From DATCVA01 sp036567205 (GTDB lineage: Bacteria; Pseudomonadota; Gammaproteobacteria; Burkholderiales; Burkholderiaceae_B): a stretch of DNA of 35,309 nucleotides. Position 1 is the first letter of the stretch, and each line of letters begins with the position of its first letter. The notes below the pieces were generated by a model. The model saw only the letters and a program-made list of their open reading frames with translations, did no database searches and was not told the origin of the DNA. Position numbers and translations under genes: made by a program. The stretch lies in the NCBI GenBank assembly GCA_036567205.1, contig DATCVA010000203.1, positions 1 to 35,309 of the forward strand. Reading direction: 5' to 3'. Of this stretch, positions 15,863-24,449 are shown in pieces.

Positions 15863-16042
15863 GTCGGCAATTCATCCATAAGGTAAAAGTAATGGGGGTA
15901 TCTTAATCTCAAATGCTCGGCTTATGTATCTTGGCTACACTCGATCAGAAGGCAGGCGCTGAGTAGCGTCCTCTAATAGTGAATGTTGCCAGTTTGGCGC
16001 CGCGTCCACAGATTAAGCATGGGCGTATAAAAAGGATGAAGA

Positions 16043-18370
16043 ATGAGCACGATTGATAGGCAGGCCGCTTTGGATTATCACGAGTTCCCGGCTCCTGGAA
16101 AAATCTCGGTTACGGCTTCGAAGCCGTTGACGACCCAGCGCGACTTAGGCTTGGCCTATACGCCTGGCGTTGCTGTTGCGTGTGAAGAAATCGTTGCTGA
16201 TCCTATGAATGCCTTTCGCTACACTAGCCGTGGCAATCTGGTCGGTGTCATTACCAATGGCACGGCCGTACTGGGTTTAGGCAATATTGGCGCCCTGGCA
16301 TCTAAACCGGTCATGGAAGGAAAGGCCGTGCTGTTCAAGAAGTTCGCCGGCATCGACGTGTTCGATATTGAGATCAACGAAACGGATCCCGACAAGCTGG
16401 TGGAAATCATCGCTGGACTGGAGCCGACTTTTGGCGGCATCAACCTCGAGGATATCAAGGCCCCCGAGTGCTTCATTGTTGAACGCAAGCTGCGCGAGCG
16501 GATGAAAATACCGGTGTTTCATGACGATCAGCACGGCACGGCGATTACGGTATCCGCCGCATTTATTAATGGGCTGAAAGTGGTGGGCAAGGACATTTCC
16601 AAGGTCAAAGTCGTAACATCCGGTGCTGGCGCGGCTGCACTGGCCTGTCTGGATCTTATGGTTGACCTGGGGTTGCCGCAGGAAAATATCTGGGTCACCG
16701 ATATTGACGGAGTGGTTCACCAGGGCCGCAAGACCGCGATGGGACCAGAAATGGCTCGATTTGCACAGAAGACCCGGGCACGCAGCCTAAGCGACGTCAT
16801 CAAAGATGCTGATGTGTTTCTCGGCTTGTCGGCCGGCGGTGTGCTTAAACCTGAAATGCTTCAAAGCATGGCGGCTCGTCCGCTGATTTTGGCCCTGGCT
16901 AATCCCTCGCCGGAAATCCTGCCCGAGGTTGCGCATTCGGTGCGTGACGATGTTGTCATGGCTACGGGGCGGTCGGACTATCCCAACCAGGTCAATAATG
17001 TTTTGTGCTTTCCGTACATTTTTCGGGGAGCGCTGGACGTGGGGGCGACCACTATTACGCGGGAAATGGAAAAGGCCGCCGTCCATGCGATTGCCAAGCT
17101 GGCCGAAGAGGAGCAGAACGAGGTCGTTGCTGCTGCCTATGGTGGTTATGGACTCTCGTTCGGGCCCGAATACCTTATACCCAAGCCGTTCGATCCGCGC
17201 CTGATCGTACGGATCGCGCCGGCGGTAGCCAAAGCCGCCATGGAGGGCGGCGTGGCTATGCGTCCTTTGGATGACCTGGATGCTTACGCAGAAAAACTAC
17301 AGCAATTTGTCTACCACTCGGGGGCTTTTATGAAGCCGCTGTTTGCGTCGGCCAGGCAGTTGGTTCGAGAAGGAGGCAAGGCTCGCATTGTCTTCACCGA
17401 GGGGGAAGACGAGCGAGTGCTAAGGGCCGTACAAGTCGTTGTCGACGAAAAGCTGGCCCGGCCCATATTGGTAGGGCGTCCTGCCGTATTGCTGTCGCGC
17501 ATCGAAAAATATGGCCTGCGGCTGCGTCTGGGGCAGGACGTAGAAGTCACTAATCCAGAGGCTGACGAGCGTTTCCATCAGTACTGGACGGTCTACTGGG
17601 AGCAGATGTGCCGAAGCGGCATTACCAAAGAGATGGCCCGGGTAGAAATGCGACGCAGGCTGACCCTGATCGGGGCCATGATGGTGCGTCTCGGAGACGC
17701 CGACGGCATGATTTGCGGTACGGTCGGCGCCTATCTTGAGCATCTGCGTTTCATTGAGCAAGTCATTGGCAAGAAGCCTGATGCGCAAAGCTACGCCGCC
17801 ATGAATATACTGCTGCTGGATGAGCGGGTGGTCGCCATGGTTGACACTCATGTTAACGAAGACCCGACTGCCGAGCAGATCGCCGAGTTCACACTGGCGG
17901 CGGCTGACGTCTTGAGCCGGGTGGACCTGACTCCGAAGGTGGCATTGCTGTCGCGCTCGAATTTTGGTTCCGGCAGTTCCGCGTCCGGAGCAAAAATGCG
18001 CCAGGCGCTGGAACTGGTGCGCCAGCAAGCGCCAGCTTTGGAAATCGACGGAGAAATGCACGGCGATTGCGCCCTGGATGAAGGCTTGCGGCAGCGCATC
18101 CTGCCCACGTCGCGGTTGACGGGAGCGGCGAACTTGTTGGTTTGTCCTAATGTCGATGCTGCCAATATCGCCTATAACCTGCTTAAAACGGCAGCGGGCA
18201 GCAACGTCGCCGTGGGGCCGTTTTTGCTGGGGGTCAACGCGCCTGTACATATTTTGACATCAAGCTCTTCGGTGCGGCGCATTATCAATATGACGGCGTT
18301 AACGGTTATAGATGCGAATAGAGTAGAGGCAGGGGCATCGGAAAAGAGGGCCTTGTCCAGCGTTGTATAA
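16043..18370 (+). CDS. maeB: NADP-dependent malic enzyme with phosphotransacetylase-like domain
   Basis: The 775-residue product has the MaeB architecture: a malic N-terminal domain (about 1-160, with LGLAYTPGVAVACEE), the NAD(P)-binding malic domain (about 165-430, with VFHDDQHGTAITVSAAFING and VVTSGAGAAALACLDL), and a C-terminal phosphate acetyl/butyryltransferase-like domain (about 430-760, with RIVFTEGEDERVLRA and SRSNFGSGSSASG). It converts malate to pyruvate and CO2 with NADPH production in the cytoplasm; the C-terminal domain is regulatory, responding to acetyl-CoA in studied homologues. Full length, no breaks. AAAGGATGAAG precedes the ATG. It is divergent from a LysR gene and probably monocistronic. 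Confidence 0.96.
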   Translation: MSTIDRQAALDYHEFPAPGKISVTASKPLTTQRDLGLAYTPGVAVACEEIVADPMNAFRYTSRGNLVGVITNGTAVLGLGNIGALASKPVMEGKAVLFKKFAGIDVFDIEINETDPDKLVEIIAGLEPTFGGINLEDIKAPECFIVERKLRERMKIPVFHDDQHGTAITVSAAFINGLKVVGKDISKVKVVTSGAGAAALACLDLMVDLGLPQENIWVTDIDGVVHQGRKTAMGPEMARFAQKTRARSLSDVIKDADVFLGLSAGGVLKPEMLQSMAARPLILALANPSPEILPEVAHSVRDDVVMATGRSDYPNQVNNVLCFPYIFRGALDVGATTITREMEKAAVHAIAKLAEEEQNEVVAAAYGGYGLSFGPEYLIPKPFDPRLIVRIAPAVAKAAMEGGVAMRPLDDLDAYAEKLQQFVYHSGAFMKPLFASARQLVREGGKARIVFTEGEDERVLRAVQVVVDEKLARPILVGRPAVLLSRIEKYGLRLRLGQDVEVTNPEADERFHQYWTVYWEQMCRSGITKEMARVEMRRRLTLIGAMMVRLGDADGMICGTVGAYLEHLRFIEQVIGKKPDAQSYAAMNILLLDERVVAMVDTHVNEDPTAEQIAEFTLAAADVLSRVDLTPKVALLSRSNFGSGSSASGAKMRQALELVRQQAPALEIDGEMHGDCALDEGLRQRILPTSRLTGAANLLVCPNVDAANIAYNLLKTAAGSNVAVGPFLLGVNAPVHILTSSSSVRRIINMTALTVIDANRVEAGASEKRALSSVV

Positions 18371-18448
18371 AGGCTCGGATGTTGAAAGTCTTCTTTACCC
18401 GTATCACTTAGCTGATATGGAGTTTCTGTTGTTGTTTTGATGTACAGC

Positions 18449-18481
18449 GTCCGGCTTGATGGCACGAATATCGAGCCGGAC
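18449..18481 (+). terminator. Hairpin downstream of maeB
   Basis: GTCCGGCT (18449-18456) and AGCCGGAC (18474-18481) are perfect 8-bp arms around a 17-nt loop, 78 bp past the maeB stop. No T-run follows. The rest of the 286-bp gap before the lipoprotein gene shows nothing else clear. Confidence 0.4.
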
Positions 18482-18656
18482 CGTGATTGCAAGGGGTAAT
18501 TAAGTAAAGGCAGGTATGTCGATGGCGCAGCTAGACGCTGGCGGTTTTATTCATAAAAATAGGAGTAGAACTTTGTGGTTGACGCTGACATAACCTTACA
18601 ACGCCTTAGTCGGCGCCTTGTTATCCTTTTCTTTCGATCACTGTCTGGAGCATCAT

Positions 18657-18878
18657 ATGATTTTAAAGAAACTCTTGTTTACATTGACGATTGCAGGTTG
18701 CGGTGCCATTGCGGCGTGCTCGACGCCAACTGAAGTTACCACTCGTGACGGTCAGAAGACCATGACAGCGGATAAACCGGAAATCAATAACGAAGATGAC
18801 TTTATCACTTACGAGAAAGACGGTAAGGAAGTCAAAGTAAACTCCTCGGAAGTCCGTAGCATTGAAGAGGTAAAGTAG
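18657..18878 (+). CDS. YgdI/YgdR-family small lipoprotein
   Basis: The ATG at 18657 follows CTGGAG at a good distance and gives 73 residues; a TTG at 18618 would only add an unlikely prefix. A lipoprotein signal runs to the lipobox IAAC with Cys21, so the mature protein is a lipid-anchored 53-residue peptide. The mature part (TRDGQKTMTADKPEI, then ITYEKDGKEVKVNSSEV) matches the single SH3-like domain of E. coli YgdI/YgdR (DUF903). Aspartate is absent at position +2, so outer-membrane sorting is likely. Function in the family is unknown. Confidence 0.88.
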   Translation: MILKKLLFTLTIAGCGAIAACSTPTEVTTRDGQKTMTADKPEINNEDDFITYEKDGKEVKVNSSEVRSIEEVK

Positions 18879-18888
18879 AGTAGAACTG

Positions 18889-18924
18889 GAGCGCCGGCAG
18901 CAGCCTTGCGTTGCGCCGGCGCTC
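18889..18924 (+). terminator. Strong GC hairpin after the lipoprotein gene
   Basis: GAGCGCCGGC (18889-18898) and GCCGGCGCTC (18915-18924) form a perfect 10-bp stem with a 16-nt loop, 10 bp after the lipoprotein stop. The downstream sequence has only a late TTTT, so it is a hairpin terminator of weak type. Confidence 0.6.
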
Positions 18925-19100
18925 GTTATGGCGGGTTTTCTACAGATTACTCCGCCATCCCAGGCAAAGTTGTCGCCGGGCGGAATGAATCTTGCTGATG
19001 TGGTTGCCGGCTCCTGCTGGGCGCGAAGATTTTGCAATGCAATGCGCTACCGAGGGTTTCGGCTTCTATTTGATGGGCCTTCATCCTAAGGTAAGCAATC

Positions 19101-19706
19101 ATGCACATTTTCGACGTTCGGCAAGCTGGTAAACAGCCGGGAAGTGGCGACCCTCAAGCGAGCGCCACCTTGCATTTACGTATACGTGACAAATTTCGAA
19201 CAGGGGCGGAGCGAATTTCAAGCGCTGCCGGTACGCCGCAGGCGTTTTCAATCGCCTTGTTCGTTGTGCTGCTCTGGATGGCCAGCGGCCCGCTCTTCGG
19301 GTTTTCGGACACTTGGCAACTGATCATCAACACCGGAACAACAATTGTCACATTTCTGATGGTGTTTCTTATCCAGAATGCCCAGAATCGGGATGCTGTC
19401 GCCGTTCAATTGAAGCTGGATGAATTGCTTCGCTCTATGCGCGGAGCCCGAACGGGAATGATCAATATCGACCAACTGAGCGACGAGGATCTCGAGCGTC
19501 TAAGAAAACAGTTTCAGGCGCTCGGGGATAAAAGTGGAGGGTGTTCCGAGCTGGAGGCAGACATCAACACTGAAGAAGATTTAAAGGTAAGGGTGCACAC
19601 GAAGTTCGATAGTAAAGGCGACCTGGAGTCGCGGGAAGTTAACCGCGCGGAAAAACGGCAACGAACAATAAAGGTGACGGGCGAAGATGACGATCAAGCT
19701 ATGTAG
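19101..19706 (+). CDS. Low-affinity iron permease-like protein
   Basis: The 201-residue product has two membrane helices (about residues 49-67 and 76-95) joined by a short loop (GPLFGFSDTWQ), followed by the conserved QNAQNRDAVAVQLKLDELL and a charged C-terminal tail. This is the bacterial form of the Iron_permease (Fet4-like) family. AAGGTAA stands upstream of the ATG. The name implies iron transport, but bacterial short members have only two helices and their role is not proven. The tail after residue 150 is strongly charged and probably disordered. Confidence 0.85.
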   Translation: MHIFDVRQAGKQPGSGDPQASATLHLRIRDKFRTGAERISSAAGTPQAFSIALFVVLLWMASGPLFGFSDTWQLIINTGTTIVTFLMVFLIQNAQNRDAVAVQLKLDELLRSMRGARTGMINIDQLSDEDLERLRKQFQALGDKSGGCSELEADINTEEDLKVRVHTKFDSKGDLESREVNRAEKRQRTIKVTGEDDDQAM

Positions 19707-19740
19707 CCTTTCCAGGGCTCATCTGAATGCGTCGTAAATT

Positions 19741-19791
19741 TGCCAGCGCTTATCGTGGGCGTTGGCACTACCCTTGATGCGCATCGTCAAG
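19741..19791. terminator. Two hairpins between convergent genes
   Basis: GCCAGCGC (19742-19749) pairs with GCGTTGGC (19759-19766) with one G-T pair, and CTTGA (19773-19777) pairs with TCAAG (19787-19791) around a GC-rich loop. They stand between the iron permease-like gene and the convergent MFS gene, where bidirectional termination is expected. Confidence 0.4.
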
Positions 19792-19839
19792 AAATTAGGG
19801 CGTCCTTGCCGTGACATGGGAAAATGTCTGGACGCAGTA

Positions 19840-21066
19840 TTATTTCGCCTGCATCAGCGTTGAAGAGCCAGGTCTGGTTTTAGCCAAATACCATTCTTGC
19901 AGTAATGTCAGAACGACGGTCAGGCTCATAAAGGTTACCGATGCCCAGAAAATGGAATTGGGGTGGCCGTTGTCCAGCATCCAGCCGAACATTACGGGCC
20001 CGATAGCTCCGCCGATATTAAAACCGGTGGACACGATTCCAAATGCTTTTCCTTCCGATCCCGCGGGTGCCGCGGCGCGTACAAGCATATCGCGCGAGGG
20101 AGCGATTACTCCAGTTAAAAACCCTATTACGCCAAGCATAAAGGTCAGCGCAAGCTCATGAAGCGATGTCATGGCAACGATCGCTGTCAATACGGCGGCC
20201 ACACCGAAGGCAACAGCAGCGACCAGTCCATGTCTTTTAGTGCGATCCGCCAGTACGCCGCCCGAAAGCACACCTAAGGCACTGGCAAATAGAAACACCG
20301 TCAAGGCCGTGTTGGCCCACGGAAGTGTTGCCCGGTGACCTTGAACCAAGGCAGCTACCGAGAATTTTTCGATGGCGCTGGTGCTTAGACTAAGAAGGAC
20401 AAATAGCAGCGTGAGCACACCAATCATAGGCGTGAAGATCGAGAGGCGACGCAATTTGCGGGGCGGTTTGTCGGGATTGCCGGCAGCAACGCGGGTCTGG
20501 ATGACTTTCGAAATGCCGGAGCCAGGTATAAGAAGCATGGCGGCAGCCATGAGTCCGGCAACGGCCGTTGCTGCAAAAGCTATTTGTGGACTGCCCAGCG
20601 CCGCGATGCCCAATAGAAATGCGGGGGCAATGGCAGCCCCTAGAAATCCCGCAAAGGTGTGTATGGAAAAAGCTCTGCCAATCCGGCTAGGATCGATACC
20701 TTTGGACAGCAAAGAATAGTCTGCAGGATGATAAACACCGTTGGCGACGCCGGCCAGCCCCATGGCAATAAGTAAACAGGCATAGTTGGGAATAAGCGCC
20801 ACGGCGAGAAAGCAACTGCTGCCAAGAACCAGACCCGACACCAGAACGCGTTTGGCGCCGTAATGATCGACAGCAAAGCCCAGGGGTGCCTGTACAAGCG
20901 CCGAGACGACGTTAAATACACTAAGCGCCAGCCCAAGCTCAATAAACCCCACGTCGAAGAATTCGGGAAGAATCGGTAGCAAGGCAGGCAGCGCCATGAT
21001 GTGCAAATGGCTGACAAAATGTACAACAGAGACTTGCTGCAGCAGCCCGATGTTGCGAACGGACAT
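19840..21066 (-). CDS. MFS transporter, 12 TM
   Basis: The 408-residue product has about 12 hydrophobic helices with the MFS loop between helices 2 and 3 (GFAVDHYGAKRVLVSG) and its repeat between helices 8 and 9 (LADRTKRHGLVAA). The sequence HFVSHLHIMALPALLPILPE at the start is typical of fosmidomycin-resistance / FSR-type and related organic-anion MFS proteins. It sits in the inner membrane. Because it follows the minus-strand catabolic operon after 231 bp with a hairpin between, it may have its own promoter; export or uptake of the same acid is possible. Confidence 0.9.
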   Translation of the reverse strand: MSVRNIGLLQQVSVVHFVSHLHIMALPALLPILPEFFDVGFIELGLALSVFNVVSALVQAPLGFAVDHYGAKRVLVSGLVLGSSCFLAVALIPNYACLLIAMGLAGVANGVYHPADYSLLSKGIDPSRIGRAFSIHTFAGFLGAAIAPAFLLGIAALGSPQIAFAATAVAGLMAAAMLLIPGSGISKVIQTRVAAGNPDKPPRKLRRLSIFTPMIGVLTLLFVLLSLSTSAIEKFSVAALVQGHRATLPWANTALTVFLFASALGVLSGGVLADRTKRHGLVAAVAFGVAAVLTAIVAMTSLHELALTFMLGVIGFLTGVIAPSRDMLVRAAAPAGSEGKAFGIVSTGFNIGGAIGPVMFGWMLDNGHPNSIFWASVTFMSLTVVLTLLQEWYLAKTRPGSSTLMQAK

Positions 21067-21176
21067 GACTAACCTTATTTAATGCTGATCCGGCCATGGA
21101 GTAAGTAGTACCGTGGTGGTAGCGTATATTCGGAAAGCTTCAATAGTAATCGAGCGCGGCTGCTTTCTGCTTGGTC

Positions 21177-21208
21177 CACTTAGCCCAGGGCGGTGTCCGG
21201 GCTAAGTG
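21177..21208 (-). terminator. Perfect 10-bp hairpin after the catabolic operon
   Basis: CACTTAGCCC (21177-21186) and GGGCTAAGTG (21199-21208) are perfectly complementary around a 12-nt loop, about 90 bp past the FAH-family gene stop and 110 bp before the MFS start. On the minus strand no T-run follows, on the plus strand TTTA does. It is the best candidate for the operon end. Confidence 0.5.
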
Positions 21209-21297
21209 TTTATGCTAGTGTAACTCTATTGGTGGCTGGGGAATCGAGCTGCCAGCGCAAGGATCTTCAACGGAAATCACCTGTTTTATCGTGCCAA

Positions 21298-22266
21298 TTA
21301 GATTTCAATAATAGGGTTCTCCAGACGACCTATGCTTTCCACCTCGCACGAGATGGTGTCCCCTGGTTTTAGGTAACCTTTTGCCGGAATCATGCCATCA
21401 GTGCCAGACCAATTCCCGCCGAGCTCCGTATCGGTTGACCATGCTGTGCCGCTAGGCGTGCCGGTAATAATGACCATGCCCGGCTTCAATGTCATGTTGA
21501 TGGAGAAGAAATGAATCAGCTGCGCGCAGGTCCAGATCATTTGCGATGTATCGGAGGTCTGCCTGAGTTCGCCGTTTACCCAGGACTTGATGGTGAGTTT
21601 CTGAGGATCAGTAATCTCATCAGACGTCGTGATGCACGGTCCGAGCGGTGCACTGGTATCGAATAACTTTCCTCTTCCCAACTCATACCAGTGAGAGCCA
21701 TCGGGCCGGTTGCGAACCTGACGATCTCTTGCTGTAACGTCATTGACAATGGTGTAGCCGAATACATGCTCGAGCGCATTTTCAATCGGGATATGGCGTC
21801 CGGCTTTACCGATTACGATCGCAAGCTCTACTTCACCGTCCAGCTTCTGAGTCAGCGTCCGATCATGAACAATGCCCTCTCCGGGGCCAATAACGCAATC
21901 GGCTGTCTTGACAAAGAATTCCGGTTCTTTCCCGCTTGTATCGGCATTGGCCTTTTCCGCGTTGTGGCTTAAGTAATTGCTGCCTGAACACAGGATAGTG
22001 CTGGGCACTATCGGAGCAACGAGTTTGGTTTTCGTAAGCGGATGGCGGCCCAGTTGCTGTTTTCGGCTGATGGCCAGGCAACTATCGATAGCAGGCTTAA
22101 GAAGCTTCCAATGTGTGATGACGGAGACCGTGTTGCTCAACACCTTAACTTGTCCAGCATCAAAACATTGAGCCTGGTTATGGACTTCTAAAAGATCGAT
22201 GACCTGTTCGTCCTCTAGAACTCCGACACGTAGAGCACCATTGACTTCAAAATTAATTAATTTCAT
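21298..22266 (-). CDS. Fumarylacetoacetate hydrolase (FAH) family protein
   Basis: The 322-residue product has a short N-terminal domain and the FAH catalytic fold from about residue 85 (LVAPIVPSTILCSGSNYLSH). The metal-binding acids are visible in DGEVELAIVIG (ExE) and GYTIVNDVTARDRQ (Asp), and GTPSGTAW and LKPGDTISCEVE close the domain. FAH members hydrolyse or decarboxylate beta-diketo and oxo acids (fumarylpyruvate, acylpyruvates, oxaloacetate) with a divalent metal. It is the last gene of the operon, 90 bp after the Bug gene. Its exact substrate cannot be told; a decarboxylase or hydrolase step at the end of the pathway fits. Confidence 0.92.
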   Translation of the reverse strand: MKLINFEVNGALRVGVLEDEQVIDLLEVHNQAQCFDAGQVKVLSNTVSVITHWKLLKPAIDSCLAISRKQQLGRHPLTKTKLVAPIVPSTILCSGSNYLSHNAEKANADTSGKEPEFFVKTADCVIGPGEGIVHDRTLTQKLDGEVELAIVIGKAGRHIPIENALEHVFGYTIVNDVTARDRQVRNRPDGSHWYELGRGKLFDTSAPLGPCITTSDEITDPQKLTIKSWVNGELRQTSDTSQMIWTCAQLIHFFSINMTLKPGMVIITGTPSGTAWSTDTELGGNWSGTDGMIPAKGYLKPGDTISCEVESIGRLENPIIEI

Positions 22267-22356
22267 ATCGTTTTTACTTTTAAGAGATTTGCTATCTTTG
22301 ATAGCAATTTGAGTCGGGATGTACCGCCTAGGCGGCGGGCGACATCCCTTTCCGGT

Positions 22357-23316
22357 TTATTGCAACTTACCCATATTAATTACGCTGGCTTCGAGGCGGC
22401 TGGAATCAACGGCAAGGAATTTCTTGAATTCATCGGTATCGAGATATTGGATGGGTGTCTGCATTGTCGTTAGTATTGATACAAATTTCGGATCGTGAAC
22501 GGCTTTCCGAACTGAGTCGCGCAGGCGATTGATGACGTTAGTTGGCGTCCCGGTGGGTACAAATATGCCTGTCCATAGTTGAAACTGGACGTCGTATCCC
22601 AACTCTTTCATTGAAGGCACATCGGGTAGCGCGCTCAAGCGTTCTGAGCCCCAGACTGCCAAGACGCGCAACTTTCCGGACTTAATGTGGGGTAGAAGCG
22701 GTGCTAGCGCCTGGGGGGTTGATTGCACGTCCTGGCTTACTACAGCCATGACTTGCTGGCCACCTCCTGGATACGGGGCATGCAAGAGTTTGATATTGGC
22801 AGCCTGGGCAAACATTTCCATCGCAATGTGCGTCGTGCCGTAAATTCCGGACGTGCTGTAACTGATTTTTCCGGGATTTTTCTTGGCGTCCTGAACGAAA
22901 TCATCCAATGTTTTCCACGGACTGCTTGCATGTACGGCAAATACAGTGGGGTCGGCCGTAATCCGCGCAATCGGCTCAAGTTGCGATTGGGAGTACAGTG
23001 GCGTGCGCCCCGAAACTCGATCGGCTGCGGGAATGATTGAAATGCTGGGCAGGGCCATTAATAGCGTGTAGCCATCAGGTTTCGCCTTGGTGGCGTGTGC
23101 CATGCCTATGGCGCCGCCGGCACCTGGTTTGTTCTGCACAATAATACTTTGACCAAGATTTTGCGACATGATCTCCGCAAGCGGCCGCGCTGTGACATCC
23201 GAGGTGCCGCCAGGTGAAAATGGCACGACGAGGGTAATCGGGCGATCCGGAAATTGCTCAGCACCCGCCACTGCGGCGCTTGCGCAAAAAATAAAACCAA
23301 TTAGATATTTCAACAT
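22357..23316 (-). CDS. Bug/TctC-family periplasmic solute-binding receptor
   Basis: The 319-residue product has a short signal peptide (cleavage near residue 19, AVAGA) and the Bug segments PDRPITLVVPFSPGG, VQNKPGAGGAIGMAHA and APYPGGGQQVMAVVSQDV. AAGGAGA precedes the ATG. It is fifth in the minus-strand operon between the tartrate-type dehydrogenase and the FAH-family gene, so it probably captures the substrate of this pathway in the periplasm. Ligand unknown; no TctA/TctB partner is encoded nearby. Confidence 0.93.
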   Translation of the reverse strand: MLKYLIGFIFCASAAVAGAEQFPDRPITLVVPFSPGGTSDVTARPLAEIMSQNLGQSIIVQNKPGAGGAIGMAHATKAKPDGYTLLMALPSISIIPAADRVSGRTPLYSQSQLEPIARITADPTVFAVHASSPWKTLDDFVQDAKKNPGKISYSTSGIYGTTHIAMEMFAQAANIKLLHAPYPGGGQQVMAVVSQDVQSTPQALAPLLPHIKSGKLRVLAVWGSERLSALPDVPSMKELGYDVQFQLWTGIFVPTGTPTNVINRLRDSVRKAVHDPKFVSILTTMQTPIQYLDTDEFKKFLAVDSSRLEASVINMGKLQ

Positions 23317-23365
23317 GTCAACGTCTCCTTTGATTTAATTGATCTGACGGTGAATTCAGACCGTG

Positions 23366-24436
23366 TTATTTCACTTGGCTTAGGATTTGCTTCGTGAAAA
23401 TTTCTGTGCTTGCCTGCCCGCCCAGGTCGGGTGTCACTTGCCGGTCATCTGCCGACAGGGCCGCTTCGATCGCACGCATTACCGTCGACGCGGCGGCGTT
23501 TTCACCGAGGTGCTCCAACATCATCGCCGCCGACCAGATTTGCCCGATCGGGTTGGCAATACCCTGGCCCGCGATGTCGGGCGCCGAGCCATGGACGGGT
23601 TCGAACATGGAAGGATGTTTGCGTTCGGGGTTGATGTTCGCACTGGGTGCAACGGCGATGGTTCCAGTAACGCCTGGCCCCAGGTCTGACAGGATGTCGC
23701 CGAAGAGGTTGGAGCCGACCACCACTTTAAAACGCTCGGGCGACATGACGAAACGCGCAGCCAGTATGTCTATGTGGTACTGATCGGTAACGATATCGGG
23801 ATACTCGGCGGCTACCGCGGAAAACCGCTCGTCCCAGAACGGCATCGAGTGGTAGATACCGTTGGACTTGGTGGCGGAGGTGACGTGGTTTACTCCTTGG
23901 CGTGCGGCTAGTTCAAAGGCGAACCGGAGAATACGATCGGTGCCGCGGCGCGTAAAGATGGCCGACTGAGTGACGAACTCGTGCTCGGTGCCTGCAAACA
24001 TGCGACCGCCAATTTGAGAGTATTCGCCCTCGGTGTTCTCGCGGACAATCCAGAAATCAATTTTTCGTTCGTGCGCATTGGCCAGTGGACAGGGGACGCC
24101 GGGAAGCAATCGTACAGGACGCAGGTTCACGTATTGGTCGAACTCCCGGCGTATGGGAATGAGCAGGTTCCACAGCGAGATATGATCGGGGACACCAGGA
24201 AATCCGACGGCTCCAAGAAAGATTGCATCGCTGTCGCGCAGTTGGTCAATGCCATCGTCGGGCATCATTTTTCCGGTGGCTTTGTATGTTTCGCAACTCC
24301 AGTCATAGTGTTTGTACTGCAGCTTGAAACCGTGCAATTGGCTTACGGCGTCAAGTACGCGCAAACCGGCCGGGACAACCTCTTTACCGATGCCGTCGCC
24401 GGGAATTACTGAGATGGTATAGGTGTTCTGGGACAT
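23366..24436 (-). CDS. ttuC: Tartrate/D-malate-type dehydrogenase (isocitrate/isopropylmalate DH family)
   Basis: The 356-residue product has the beta-decarboxylating dehydrogenase fold: VIPGDGIGKEVVP at the N terminus, WIVRENTEGEYSQIGG with substrate-binding residues, TSATKSNGIYHSMPFWDERF with the catalytic lysine and tyrosine, VVGSNLFGDILSDLGPGV with metal-binding aspartates, and MFEPVHGSAPDIAGQG binding NAD. The pattern fits TtuC (tartrate dehydrogenase/decarboxylase) and DmlA (D-malate dehydrogenase) rather than LeuB. It oxidises a C4 2-hydroxy diacid, using NAD+ with Mg2+ or Mn2+. It lies 13 bp after the beta-hydroxyacid dehydrogenase gene and is part of the same operon. Confidence 0.9.
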   Translation of the reverse strand: MSQNTYTISVIPGDGIGKEVVPAGLRVLDAVSQLHGFKLQYKHYDWSCETYKATGKMMPDDGIDQLRDSDAIFLGAVGFPGVPDHISLWNLLIPIRREFDQYVNLRPVRLLPGVPCPLANAHERKIDFWIVRENTEGEYSQIGGRMFAGTEHEFVTQSAIFTRRGTDRILRFAFELAARQGVNHVTSATKSNGIYHSMPFWDERFSAVAAEYPDIVTDQYHIDILAARFVMSPERFKVVVGSNLFGDILSDLGPGVTGTIAVAPSANINPERKHPSMFEPVHGSAPDIAGQGIANPIGQIWSAAMMLEHLGENAAASTVMRAIEAALSADDRQVTPDLGGQASTEIFTKQILSQVK

Positions 24437-24449
24437 GGTTGGCTCGTTG

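Noticed and set aside
17420..18250. Minus-strand open frame of 276 codons opposite maeB
   Set aside because: It overlaps the conserved phosphotransacetylase-like domain of maeB and resembles no protein family.
21067..21297. Possible gene remnant between the MFS and FAH-family genes
   Set aside because: All frames were read by eye and none shows a family motif; only the hairpin at 21177-21208 stands out.
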